Positions 8,201 through 15,673 are shown, counted from the first letter of the stretch. The stretch is 64,000 nucleotides of DNA from Orlajensenia sp001423545 (GCA_001423545.1 LMOK01000002.1:186001-250000); one strand, 5' to 3'. The notes: generated by a model from the sequence alone, not told the origin. Translations and numbers: made by a program.

Positions 8201-10707
8201 AGGTCCCCCTGCGTCGTTTTGAGGTGACCGATGCATCCTTCGACGAGCCGAAGACGGTCAGCCAGATGCCCGGTATCGCGGTAGACGCCGGCTGGAAGCC
8301 GCTAACAAATGCCCTTCGTTCGATCGAGTCAATGGCCGGAGTTCCACGGGTAGCGTCGCGTCTCACGAGCTCATTGATTGCGGACGGAAACGCCGATTGG
8401 ACCGTTTCTGGTGAATCGATGCTCAGCCCGAGCTCCATGGCGGCGATTCTGGAAGCAAGCGGTGGCAACCGCCACATGCTCTGGGAGTGGCGCCCTCCCG
8501 TGTTCGAGAAGACGGACGGCACGGCCCCGCTCGAGCGACGCCCCTACGTAACTGTCGCTAGAGTCCCGCAACGCTTCAGGCGTCAGCTAGGCGATCTACT
8601 TTCGCGCGCGCAAGGAGCTGAGGCAAGTGAGGCGCAAATCGACAGCCTCCTAAATGGCCTAGGGGCTCGCGGTGTCGGACTGTCGGCCTTGCTATCCATG
8701 GGGGGCACGCATGCGTCGGGCGCACTTGGGTTTTCGCTCGGGTTCGCGCTTGTCGATTCCGCCCGCAGTACGGGAAGTGATCGGTTCGTCCTACCAATCG
8801 ACGCATGTGACGCGTTTTTGAAGGCGTTGGCCGGCTCCAACGAGCACGCCGGGCACACACAGAGAGCCGATCTCCTCATCGTCGACATTTCGGATGAAGC
8901 GATCACGCTCGTGCCCGTCGAGATAAAGTTCTACGGGCTGAACGCTGATGAGCCATCCCCTATCCTTCCTGGCCCATCGAGCACAGAGCTTAAGGATCCG
9001 TTTTCTCAGCTTGCGGCAACCATGACTCTGTTATCGAAGATCGAAAGTCGCGGCGCTCAATTGGCGTCCACCGCGAATTCGGCCGACCGTTATCTATGGC
9101 TCAATGCGTTGGCCTCTCTGGTCGACGCCGGGGCGAGACTACGTCCTCGTTCGGATTCGACTCCAGAGAATTTTGTTCGACGATTCCGCAGGGTGTTGGA
9201 TGGACTGACTCCTCTTCGTGTGGGGCGACCGGTGCTCGCGTACTTCGGGCACGATGCTCAAGCCCGCGACGGCGGGGTGTTGTCTGCCTTCACTGGCGCT
9301 AGGCCTGACTCCAACGCGCAGGATGGCTATGGCGTCCTGGCAGCGAACTCTGCAGCTGCCTTTGAACAATCATCGTCCGGGCCCGATGCGCCCATCGTTA
9401 AAGGTTGGCGCACTGTGCTCGATTGGGCCCTTGGCTCTGCGCAGAACGTGGGCGTCGCGGAGGTCGAGTACGCGCCTGTCCCCGCAGACATTGACCAGAC
9501 GGCGGAACAGGTAACCACGGAGGCAGATCGGCCGATAGGGGAGCTTACTCAGGGCGATTCTGCCGACACTGGGCGAGGAAGCTTCGGAGTTAGATTTGCC
9601 GTGGGCGAGCTATTGGGCTCGATCGGGCGCGGTGAAGTCACGTATTGGCCCAGCAACACAGACCTCAACCAGATGAACGTCGGCGTCGTGGGAGATCTCG
9701 GAGTGGGCAAGACCCAGCTTCTCAAGTCGCTAGTGTTCAATCTCCGCCGTGGTGCTCGTGTTGAGCAGGGACAGCCGCTGTCATTTCTTGTCTTCGACTA
9801 CAAGCGAGACTTTCAGGACGAAGATTTCGCAGACGCCGTTGGTGCCTCCATCCTCAGGCCGAATCGCATTCCTTTGAACGTATTCGCGCTGCGCAATGGC
9901 TACTCTAAATTGGCTGTAAATCAACGGGCGAACATGTTCTGCGATGTCTTAGACAAGATCTACGGCGGTGTCGGGCCCGTGCAGCGGAACAATCTCGTCG
10001 AAGTCATCACTGACCTGTACGGGGACGGCTCCGGGCCTGATCCGACATTGGCAAGTGTTCTGGACGCATACAAGCAGGCAGTGCCACGCGCGGATGCCGT
10101 GATTGGTGTACTCAATACCTTTGTTCTCGGCGAGATCTTTAGCGATGATCCGTCTGAACTTGTTCCGTTTGAACAACTTATCGACGACCGAGTGCTGGTT
10201 ATTGCTTTGAACGAACTAGGTTCAGATCAGAACGGCAAGAACGCACTCGTTGCTCTTTTCCTCAATATTTACTACGACTACATGCAGTCGTCGACGAAAT
10301 GGCCATATGAGGGATCCGCGCCGAAACTGCGGAAGCTGAACTCCTTCCTGCTCGTTGACGAGGCGGTGAACATCATGCGGTACAACTTTCCTGTACTGAT
10401 GGACATCATGCTTCAGGGACGCGAATTTGGTTTCGGTACGATTCTCGCCTCGCAGTACCTGGGTCATTTCCGGAACTCGCAGAACAATTACGGTGAACCG
10501 CTTCTGACGTGGTTCATTCACAAGGTGCCAAATGTTAGCGATCGTGAACTCACGCAGCTTGGCCTCGCTGGAATTGGTAGCGGCACGAGCGAGCGCATTT
10601 CACGACAAGGAGTACATGAGGCCTTCTATAGGTCGCTTGGGTTCCCTGGCGTCTTCATCTCTGGTACCCCATTCTTCCGATTGATTGAGGGCATCGGCCG
10701 TGAATAG
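5254..10707 (+). CDS. Giant protein with PD-(D/E)xK-like motif and HerA/FtsK-like ATPase, DptH-like
   Basis: 1817 aa. The likely start is the TTG overlapping the previous stop. Residues 1 to about 1150 are not assignable by eye. At 1204-1225 there is RAD(1206)LLIVD, then 11 residues, then E(1223)-I-K(1225), followed by PFSQL: the D...ExK pattern of a PD-(D/E)xK nuclease. The last third is a RecA-fold translocase: MNVGVVGDLGVGKT with Walker A at 1480-1487, FLVFDYKRDF just after (HerA/FtsK style), and FLLVDEA as Walker B (Asp1702, Glu1703). After that come the QGREFGFGTILASQ sensor strand and an Arg-containing tail. The expected role is DNA translocation coupled to cleavage of unmodified DNA. 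Size (about 1700-1800 aa) and third place in the operon fit DptH. The nuclease call rests on a short motif and needs a fold search. Confidence 0.85.
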   Translation: MTGQENGLSYDILGAALGRCLADIGSLSAAYLPEGVSRSTAESIVHAANAARPGELAYAILVSGDQQSPKDPSVPQLQARDLIRYRQGDRLAVVHGRVPEIASFVGAFREAMSQTYPQAAADEVSLDTLSRAAVTLLLDGIGVESHDITFASELVRSALRTLELAYSGAPQGARSWNSLWFEHVSAGLANLSRRLIDVARGPLPTVIDVVFEEVTFGAFGLPRPNNGRSYACGEGRVGAEFASAFATWWSDAQTIVQTAGLVAKASGADLAATENHCLLTTDWMPFDRFLVVSDSHLAAWVHTVLADQPRNSNITELTEREFFRPIAPNLSGKPLRIQTIDGPAGLGGAPEAGPFIVRAELESGRFVTEEIRVHIPTIGTPSFDEVGLSAMQIRDVSGVAIWNGRLESDSGRLELIGRFEFEEQSFGSSDSRGLKVALQLDPEDSLFQVVPPSVPVTLYVAKWDSYGLIAVKLNSRGAPTGRPIMVAPDFTTSESGATAGLAGEYSDGASRHRIVVWGKDGDLGRFEGQPMPPLWDRRSLFMVEVFPQDLDVFEIGGLEIEMRAPESARSYFSPLLAAAHGQGPSDAPLPPETIRSLRGRYEQRSVESAGNASWLDALGHVALTADGDESIDDCEITEFGVMLPGSARAAWRENVDARVPRDLIESAAAKRFRAAYLAVERIAVGEQLRWPSRTSRQQLWQGDRSSLTEYLDSYVALMKEAHLANNSFATFWATYPFSMSVWSMDKGECEAVYVSPLHPIRLAWLAGVEATLLNAADAASLMGAVEGWAFPIVGPSETGTGRVLAVPSDNGTDQIFLGWSALIAVSTDRFQSLRAPVRVGPIPAPGTTASGLNAAAVSTALRNYRRMNPHVAGLTIDLAAPKPTARLREIDDAVVGAVRVWGRSDAHLLGGARVLDSTNRIGAAPLEGMTRLIRETPKLPLVWSRYEHVDGRPRTSNIRLLQDTGAKICVYPNGGREWGVIGQVPLRRFEVTDASFDEPKTVSQMPGIAVDAGWKPLTNALRSIESMAGVPRVASRLTSSLIADGNADWTVSGESMLSPSSMAAILEASGGNRHMLWEWRPPVFEKTDGTAPLERRPYVTVARVPQRFRRQLGDLLSRAQGAEASEAQIDSLLNGLGARGVGLSALLSMGGTHASGALGFSLGFALVDSARSTGSDRFVLPIDACDAFLKALAGSNEHAGHTQRADLLIVDISDEAITLVPVEIKFYGLNADEPSPILPGPSSTELKDPFSQLAATMTLLSKIESRGAQLASTANSADRYLWLNALASLVDAGARLRPRSDSTPENFVRRFRRVLDGLTPLRVGRPVLAYFGHDAQARDGGVLSAFTGARPDSNAQDGYGVLAANSAAAFEQSSSGPDAPIVKGWRTVLDWALGSAQNVGVAEVEYAPVPADIDQTAEQVTTEADRPIGELTQGDSADTGRGSFGVRFAVGELLGSIGRGEVTYWPSNTDLNQMNVGVVGDLGVGKTQLLKSLVFNLRRGARVEQGQPLSFLVFDYKRDFQDEDFADAVGASILRPNRIPLNVFALRNGYSKLAVNQRANMFCDVLDKIYGGVGPVQRNNLVEVITDLYGDGSGPDPTLASVLDAYKQAVPRADAVIGVLNTFVLGEIFSDDPSELVPFEQLIDDRVLVIALNELGSDQNGKNALVALFLNIYYDYMQSSTKWPYEGSAPKLRKLNSFLLVDEAVNIMRYNFPVLMDIMLQGREFGFGTILASQYLGHFRNSQNNYGEPLLTWFIHKVPNVSDRELTQLGLAGIGSGTSERISRQGVHEAFYRSLGFPGVFISGTPFFRLIEGIGRE

Positions 10708-10731
10708 CCCACGATGGGAGCCACCGCGTTC

Positions 10732-10759
10732 GCATACGGCATCTGGGGAAGCCGTATGC
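10732..10759. terminator. Hairpin between the giant ATPase gene and vsr
   Basis: Perfect 9-base inverted repeat GCATACGGC / GCCGTATGC with a 10-base loop, lying in the 94-base gap before vsr. No T-run follows, so it may be a weak terminator, a processing site or an operator that lets vsr be expressed differently from the genes before it. Confidence 0.4.
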
Positions 10760-10801
10760 CGGCGTCGGGCCGCTCGTGTGGGGAAGCTGGTGGGCTAACT
10801 C

Positions 10802-11266
10802 ATGGACGGCGGACCGCTCGAGGGGAAGGATCCGCCGGCTGGCTGGGCGAGCTCGCCGGCTCGCCGACGCATAATGCGGGGTAATCGCAGCAGGAATACC
10901 ATGCCTGAACTTCGGATTCGACGATTGTTGCACGCTTCCGGCCTGCGCTTCCGAGTGGACTACGCTCCGGTTCTCGGAGTTCGATCGCGGCCAGACATTG
11001 TCTTCACTCGAGCTAAGGTGATCATCTTCGTGGACGGCTGTTTCTGGCACGGATGCCCCGAGCACTATCGTCCTCCAACGGTGAATTCTGGATACTGGCA
11101 ATCCAAGTTGGAGACCAACCTCACTCGAGACCACAGAAGCAGCGCGGCATTCGAGGCAGCTGGATGGACAGTGCTTCGCTATTGGGAACACGAGGATGCG
11201 AATGAAGTGGCCAACGACATCCGCACCAGATACGCGGCCATCATGACCGACCAGAGTCATGCCTGA
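10802..11266 (+). CDS. vsr: Very short patch repair endonuclease (Vsr)
   Basis: 154 aa. Vsr nicks next to T:G mismatches that arise when 5-methylcytosine deaminates, so it normally accompanies a C5 methyltransferase such as the one at the start of this locus. Family landmarks are the N-terminal WASSPARRRIMRGNRSRNT, RPDIVF (Asp65), FVDGCFWHGCPEH (residues 77-89, with Cys80, His83, Cys85 and His88 as metal or catalytic ligands) and GYWQSKLETN. An in-frame TAA two codons before the ATG fixes the start. It is the last gene of the rightward island. An alternative is that Vsr-like nucleases of restriction systems act as the restriction enzyme itself, which would make this an effector and not a repair enzyme. 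Confidence 0.93.
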   Translation: MDGGPLEGKDPPAGWASSPARRRIMRGNRSRNTMPELRIRRLLHASGLRFRVDYAPVLGVRSRPDIVFTRAKVIIFVDGCFWHGCPEHYRPPTVNSGYWQSKLETNLTRDHRSSAAFEAAGWTVLRYWEHEDANEVANDIRTRYAAIMTDQSHA

Positions 11267-11404
11267 CCCGTTGTGGAAAATCCGACTCGCAAGTGTGCAG
11301 CTTGTGTGTGTCCACGGGGGAAGGCGAACTCAACGCTGAAGGAGGCGCGGGCATTACCCACATCCGAGGCGTCAGCCTCTCAGGCCGTCCTAGGCGGGCT
11401 TGGT

Positions 11405-11560
11405 CGAGGCGACCGAGTCGGACCCTCGGTGCCGGCGTAGGCCAGCTGGAAGGCTCCGAGGAGGGTCCGCGCATGGAGCCGCTGTTCTCCATGGTCTCGA
11501 AGGAGACGTCGGCGCGGGTGGCAATGCCGCCGAGGGAGGTGCCACGGTCACCGGTGCGCG
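11405..11560 (-). pseudogene. Fragment of a tetR gene
   Basis: Read on the minus strand, this stretch gives GTSLGGIATRADVSFETMENSG and then, one frame over, LLGAFQLAYAGTEGP. These match in order GTSLADIAARAGVSPETVKNNG and LLLGAFEQAFAGTEGP of the intact TetR at 12556-13197, and the DNA is also visibly similar. It has lost its start, most of the ligand-binding domain and its frame. It is probably the remnant of a paralogous regulator gene at the edge of the island. Confidence 0.75.
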
Positions 11561-11574
11561 GGGCAATCGTCTGA

Positions 11575-12518
11575 TACCTGCGTCATGTCGCGCTGATCGC
11601 CGGCGAGCCCGAGGAATTGGTGCACGCCGCCGAGCAGGACTATCGGCGTGCGGTCGCGGCCGAAGCGGCCGCCCGGGCGAGCTTCGCGGGGAAACCGGAG
11701 CAGCCGGTTGCGGCATCCGTCAACGCAGAAGTGACGGCACAGATCGAGGGGGGCAGGAGGTGCGGGCTTTCTGCGAAGGGCGAAACCTGCTCAGCCAGCC
11801 CGACAGCCTGCGGCACTACGAATTCGCCGCGACTCCCGCCTACCTGGAGCCATTCGCGACGTTCGGTGTGACCGACAACCTGGGCAACCACGCGCGCATT
11901 GAGACGGCCACCTCGTACATTCCTGAGCCGTCGTCGGAGCTGCCCTACTTCGACGCGGCGAGCGCGCGCGATCCGCGGCTCGGCATCATCCACGAGGGCG
12001 TGCATGCCCAGCAGCTTGCGCTCGCCTGGGGCAATCCGCGGCCGCTGCGGCGCCACGTCTACGACTCGGTGCCTAACGAGGGCCTCGCGCACTACAACGA
12101 GGAGCTCGTGCTCACCGCCGGGCTGTTCGCCGACGCCCCCCACTCGCAGGTGATCGTGCACAACTTCATGCGGCTGCGGGCGCTGCGGGTGATCGTCGAC
12201 GTCAACCTCGTCACCGGCGTCTTCAGCCACGCGGATGCGGTGGGCTTCTTCGTGGAGCGCGTGCCGATGGATCTCGCCACGGCTACCGAGGAGACCGCCA
12301 TGTACGTCGCGACGCCGGGGCTCGCGATGTCGTACAACGTGGGCAAGCACGAGGTGCTGCGGCTGGTGGCGGATGCGGCCGTCGCGGGTGGCGACGCCTT
12401 CGACCTGCGTGGCCTGCACGATTTCCTCTGGGAGAACGGCAATGTGCCGGTGTCGCTCCTGCGCTGGGAGCTGCTCGGTGATCGCTCGGATGTCGACGTG
12501 CTGGACGCCGCGGGGTGA
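11575..12518 (+). pseudogene. Truncated and frameshifted DUF885 (metallopeptidase-like) gene
   Basis: Only the C-terminal 310 or so residues of a protein usually near 550 aa remain. The first part (YLRHVALIAGEPEELVHAAEQDYRRAV) is in one frame. After a run of six G at 11748-11753 the homology continues in another frame (QEVRAFCEGRNLLSQPD) to the stop. Family landmarks kept are IIHEGVHAQQ (the HExxH-like metal site), EGLAHYNEELVL and TPGLAMSYNVGKHEV. The N-terminal half is missing and is replaced by the tetR fragment in opposite orientation. The frameshift lies in a homopolymer and could be a sequencing error, but the truncation could not. Confidence 0.75.
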
Positions 12519-12555
12519 CGCCGCCTGGCACTGCGTCATTCCGGCGCGGCGCCAT

Positions 12556-13197
12556 TCATCCCACGAGATGTTTCCGTGCCGCGTCGGCGAGCCAGCGCTC
12601 GTAGCGGGCCTGGCTCCACCCACCCTGCAGCACCAACTGCTGGTGGCTCTCGGGCGACCACAGGAAGGACAGCGTGGCGGCGGCCGCGTCCGTATCGTCG
12701 ACTCCGGTCGCGAGCCCGCGTTCGATGAGCTGCTCAACCACTCCGCGGTAGTCCGCCCGGCGGCGCGCGAGGAGATCATCCAGCGCTGCGGCCACCAGCG
12801 CATCCGCATTCGCCGCCGCGAGGAACTCGATCCAGAGCACGCTGGTGCGGGCGTTGGCTGCGGCGACGAAGGCGGCGGTGGCGGTGAGGAAGGCATCCGC
12901 ATCCGTTATCGCCAGAATCTCCTGGGCGGGATCGGTGGCGGTGACCGAGTCGGGGCCTTCGGTGCCGGCAAAGGCCTGTTCGAAGGCTCCGAGGAGGAGT
13001 TCGCGCTTGGGGCCGTTGTTCTTCACCGTCTCGGGGGAGACGCCGGCGCGGGCGGCGATGTCGGCGAGCGAGGTACCGCTGTAGCCGTTCTCGGTGAAGC
13101 AGGTGGCCGCGGCCTCGAGGATGCGCCGGCGGGTGGTCGCCGCCTGCTCGGTCCGCAGGGTCGAGACGTAGCTGCGGGTAGGGGCTTTCCCTGACAT
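12556..13197 (-). CDS. TetR family transcriptional regulator
   Basis: 213 aa. The N-terminal HTH (about residues 20-65: RRRILEAAATCFTENGYSGTSLADIAARAGVSPETVKNNGPKRELL) is followed by an all-helical ligand domain without recognisable specificity. It is divergent from the glycosyltransferase gene with 99 bases between the starts, so it probably represses that gene and itself. The HTH carries VKNNGPKRELL where most members have VYxHFxxKxxLL, an unusual recognition-helix end. A broken copy of the same part of the gene lies at 11405-11560. Confidence 0.9.
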   Translation of the reverse strand: MSGKAPTRSYVSTLRTEQAATTRRRILEAAATCFTENGYSGTSLADIAARAGVSPETVKNNGPKRELLLGAFEQAFAGTEGPDSVTATDPAQEILAITDADAFLTATAAFVAAANARTSVLWIEFLAAANADALVAAALDDLLARRRADYRGVVEQLIERGLATGVDDTDAAAATLSFLWSPESHQQLVLQGGWSQARYERWLADAARKHLVG

Positions 13198-13296
13198 GTC
13201 GCCACTCCTATTGCTTAACCCGTGAGGGTGGTGAATACTGCGTGAGGCGATTCAATCGTAACCCGCCTTCCACTCGACCCGAGGAATCTCGCAACC

Positions 13297-14604
13297 ATGA
13301 CTTCTGTGCTCATCACCTCCACGCCCGTCCACGGGCACGTCACGCCCCTGCTCTCCGTCGCGGCCTCGCTCGTCGCCGCGGGCGACCGCGTGCGCTTCCT
13401 CACCGGTGCGCGCTACCGCGACGCTGTGGTCGCGACCGGTGCCGAATTCCTGCCGCTGCCGGATGCCGCGGACTACGACGACAGCGACATGGACGCCGCG
13501 TTCCCGGGGCGGCGTGGGCTGCGCGGGCCCGCGGGCATCCGTTACGACATGATCGAGATCTTCCTGAAGCCGGTGCCCGCGCAGCTCGCGGCCGTCCGCG
13601 ACGCTCTCGCGGCTGAGAAGACGGATGCGATCCTCGCGGAATCGATGTTCGCCGGCGCCGCTGTGCTCAGCGGGCTGCCGCGGTCGCGGCGTCCGTTGCT
13701 GGTGAACCTGGGCATGATCCCGCTCGGTCTCAAGCACCCGGACGTCGCCCCGTTCGGTCTCGGCATCAAGCCGCTACCCGGCCCGCTCGGACGGCTGCGC
13801 AACGCGTTCCTGACCGCGACCGCCGAGAAGGGCGTGTTCGCGCCGGTGCAGCGCTACGCCAACGAGATCGCGAGGGCCGAGATCGGTCGCGAGCTGCCGC
13901 GCTTCTTCCTCGACTGGCCGAGCGGAGCCGACCTGGTCGTGCAGTTCACGGTGCCGGAGTTCGAGTATCCGCGGGCTGGGCTGCCCGAGACCGTGCACTT
14001 CGTGGGTCCGGTGTCGCGCTTGCGGGCGTCGACGGTTTCGCTGCCTTCGTGGTGGGGCGATGTACTCGCTGCTCAAGGTGTTCGCCCGGTGGTGCACGTG
14101 ACGCAGGGAACTGTCGCGAACTCGGACTGGAACCTGGTGGAGCCGACGGTGCGGTCGCTCGCTGGTGTCGACGCTCTCGTCGTGGTGGCGACGGGCGGGC
14201 GGCCGGTCTCGTCGCTGCCCGACTCGCTTCCTTCGAATGTGCGGGCGGACTCGTTCCTTCCGTATGACCAGCTTCTGCCGCTCACCGATCTGATGGTGAC
14301 GAACGGCGGATACGGCGGCGTGCACTACGCGCTCGAGCACGGCGTCCCGCTCGTGGTCGCCGGCATGACCGAGGATAAGACCGAGGTCTCGGCGCGGGTC
14401 GATTGGGCAGGTGTGGGCGTGAACCTGCGGACGGATACGCCGTCGGCCGCGAAGGTCGGAGATGCTGTGCGCCGAGTGCTTGGCGATGATCGCTACCGTT
14501 CCCGTGCCGCCGAGATCGGCGAGGCGATTCGGTGCTCGCCGGGGCCGGATGCCGTGCACGGGATCATCGCGGAGGCTCTGGCGAAGAAGCGGCAGGTTGC
14601 TTAG
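13297..14604 (+). CDS. Glycosyltransferase, MGT/UGT type (GT1 family)
   Basis: 435 aa, GT-B fold. The N-terminal half begins ITSTPVHGHVTPLLSVAASLVAAGDRVRF, typical for macrolide or flavonoid glycosyltransferases. The C-terminal nucleotide-sugar half has VHVTQGTVAN and LPLTDLMVTNGGYGGVHYALEHGVPLVV, the donor-binding signature, but with GGYGG where many members have GGxGT. It would transfer a sugar from a nucleotide donor to a small hydrophobic acceptor, often as drug or toxin inactivation. The divergent TetR gene fits an inducible detoxification unit. Acceptor unknown. Confidence 0.88.
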   Translation: MTSVLITSTPVHGHVTPLLSVAASLVAAGDRVRFLTGARYRDAVVATGAEFLPLPDAADYDDSDMDAAFPGRRGLRGPAGIRYDMIEIFLKPVPAQLAAVRDALAAEKTDAILAESMFAGAAVLSGLPRSRRPLLVNLGMIPLGLKHPDVAPFGLGIKPLPGPLGRLRNAFLTATAEKGVFAPVQRYANEIARAEIGRELPRFFLDWPSGADLVVQFTVPEFEYPRAGLPETVHFVGPVSRLRASTVSLPSWWGDVLAAQGVRPVVHVTQGTVANSDWNLVEPTVRSLAGVDALVVVATGGRPVSSLPDSLPSNVRADSFLPYDQLLPLTDLMVTNGGYGGVHYALEHGVPLVVAGMTEDKTEVSARVDWAGVGVNLRTDTPSAAKVGDAVRRVLGDDRYRSRAAEIGEAIRCSPGPDAVHGIIAEALAKKRQVA

Positions 14605-14812
14605 GAGTCGCTGCTTCGACGGCTCTCAGCGCGTCGGGCCGAATCGGCACTGCGGCACCTCGGGCACGCTGCGAGGTGAGGTGCCAGATGCGGGGCCCGC
14701 ACGCTGGGCAGCGGTAGGCAGCCTGGAGGCTTCGGCCCTTCGCGTTGATCCGGATCGCCATCGCGATCGCGGTGCTGACGTTTGGGTACTTGACCTTGTT
14801 GCAGATGAACAT
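14564..14812 (-). CDS. Small zinc-ribbon-like hypothetical protein
   Basis: 82 aa. The ATG at 14812 has a strong ribosome site (AGGAGGA, 7 bases away); a GTG two codons upstream is less likely. It contains FICNKVKYPNVSTAIAMAIRI and YRCPACGPRIWHLTSQ, so one CxxC pair and a nearby His and Cys could bind zinc. Similar short Cys-containing proteins with a YRCPxCxxWHL core are common in actinobacteria and their phages, function unknown. Its last 41 bases overlap the end of the convergent glycosyltransferase gene, so the C-terminal 30 residues may be poorly conserved. A 15-base palindrome (14820-14834) overlaps the ribosome site. Confidence 0.6.
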   Translation of the reverse strand: MFICNKVKYPNVSTAIAMAIRINAKGRSLQAAYRCPACGPRIWHLTSQRARGAAVPIRPDALRAVEAATPKQPAASSPEPPR

Positions 14813-14819
14813 GCGCACT

Positions 14820-14834
14820 CCTCCTAGTAGGAGG
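14820..14834. promoter_or_regulatory. Palindrome over a ribosome binding site
   Basis: CCTCCTA-G-TAGGAGG sits directly before the start of the small zinc-ribbon gene. The right arm, read on the minus strand, is complementary to the Shine-Dalgarno of the gene. In RNA it could fold and hide the ribosome site, or the DNA could be an operator. Confidence 0.35.
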
Positions 14835-14984
14835 TGCGCTGCCGCTATGACGGCCCGTCACCAGACCGCGCGGCCTATTTCCCGCGGCCATGGAACGCTT
14901 ATGCGTTTGACTCGAGAAGACCGTATCAAATCGTGTCGGTCTGTGCGCTCGGCTCGATGGATGAGATGTCGTTGCGACTACTCA

Positions 14985-15500
14985 CTAAGTTGTGGTGCGT
15001 CCGGACTTTCGATTCGCGAACGGTCGGGCGCCGAACACCGATACGAAGTCGGCGATCATCGTTGTCTCGACAGATTCCGGATCGATGTCGGGCGTCTCTC
15101 TCCAGGCCACGAGGAGGTCGCCACTGTCGCGGAGCTGCCAGAGATAGCGGCCGCCCCAATGGCCGACGGGCTGGCCCGCGCCATGTCGTCGATACTCGTC
15201 GAGTCGCTTGCGGAGGCCCCGCCGCCCGTTCGACCCTCCGCCGGCCTTGCCGATGTACACGACCGTCGCATCCGGAACCCATGCCGATTCGAGCGTGAGG
15301 CGATCAACCGATGGATCCTTCTTCTTGAACCATCCAGCGATGCTCTGGTCCAAAAATTCGGGTGGCGCGACATCTGGACGAACGACGATATACACACCAG
15401 GAGTCGCTGGCACTTCGGAGGCCGGAAGCTCGGCGAACGGGATGAAGCCCTCGAATCCAGCGGCTTCGAGGCCGGTACGTGTCCAAGCGCTCTGCGACAT
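14985..15500 (-). CDS. GIY-YIG nuclease domain protein
   Basis: 171 aa from the ATG at 15500, chosen because it overlaps the stop of the preceding small gene (ATGA). GVYIVV (35-40) and VVYIGKAG (80-87) give the GIY and YIG strands. LRKRL (about 96-100) supplies the Arg, and VETTMIADFVSVFGARPFAN carries the Glu near 145 with the usual C-terminal FGxxPFAN. It is a stand-alone domain, so it could be a DNA nuclease or a degraded regulator. It is coupled to a DNA-binding protein and lies in a small patch of lower-GC genes. Confidence 0.75.
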   Translation of the reverse strand: MSQSAWTRTGLEAAGFEGFIPFAELPASEVPATPGVYIVVRPDVAPPEFLDQSIAGWFKKKDPSVDRLTLESAWVPDATVVYIGKAGGGSNGRRGLRKRLDEYRRHGAGQPVGHWGGRYLWQLRDSGDLLVAWRETPDIDPESVETTMIADFVSVFGARPFANRKSGRTTT

Positions 15501-15673
15501 CAACGGCCCGGCGATCGGAAGTGAGCCCGAACAACATCCGCTTGATTGGCCGTCAGCTTCCAACGCGTAGTCGGCGGTTGGAGTTTGCCGTATGCAGCGC
15601 GCAGGACATCGCGGATGCGCTTCTGGCTCACGCCTAGGTCGCGAGCCAGGTCCGCAGGTGTCAGGTCATTCAT
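15500..15673 (-). CDS. Small helix-turn-helix DNA-binding protein
   Basis: 57 aa: MNDLTPADLARDLGVSQKR starts a helix-turn-helix, then RIRDVLRAAYGKL and a W-L-A-V-R-HF ending (TRWKLTANQADVVRAHF). The ATG at 15673 is preferred to upstream in-frame codons because the HTH starts immediately after it. Its TGA overlaps the ATG of the GIY-YIG gene, so the two are made together. It probably guides or regulates the nuclease. Confidence 0.65.
   Translation of the reverse strand: MNDLTPADLARDLGVSQKRIRDVLRAAYGKLQPPTTRWKLTANQADVVRAHFRSPGR

Noticed and set aside
1..11266. A DndBCDE or Ssp phosphorothioation module, or a BREX or DISARM locus
   Set aside because: No cysteine desulfurase, PAPS-reductase-like or SMC-like modification gene, no PglZ or helicase-PLD pair is present in the visible part; genes upstream of base 1 cannot be judged.
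11267..11404. Attachment site or terminal repeat at the right island edge
   Set aside because: Only a short GAGGC-GTCA-GCCTC hairpin (11366-11379) is seen; without the left edge a direct repeat cannot be shown.
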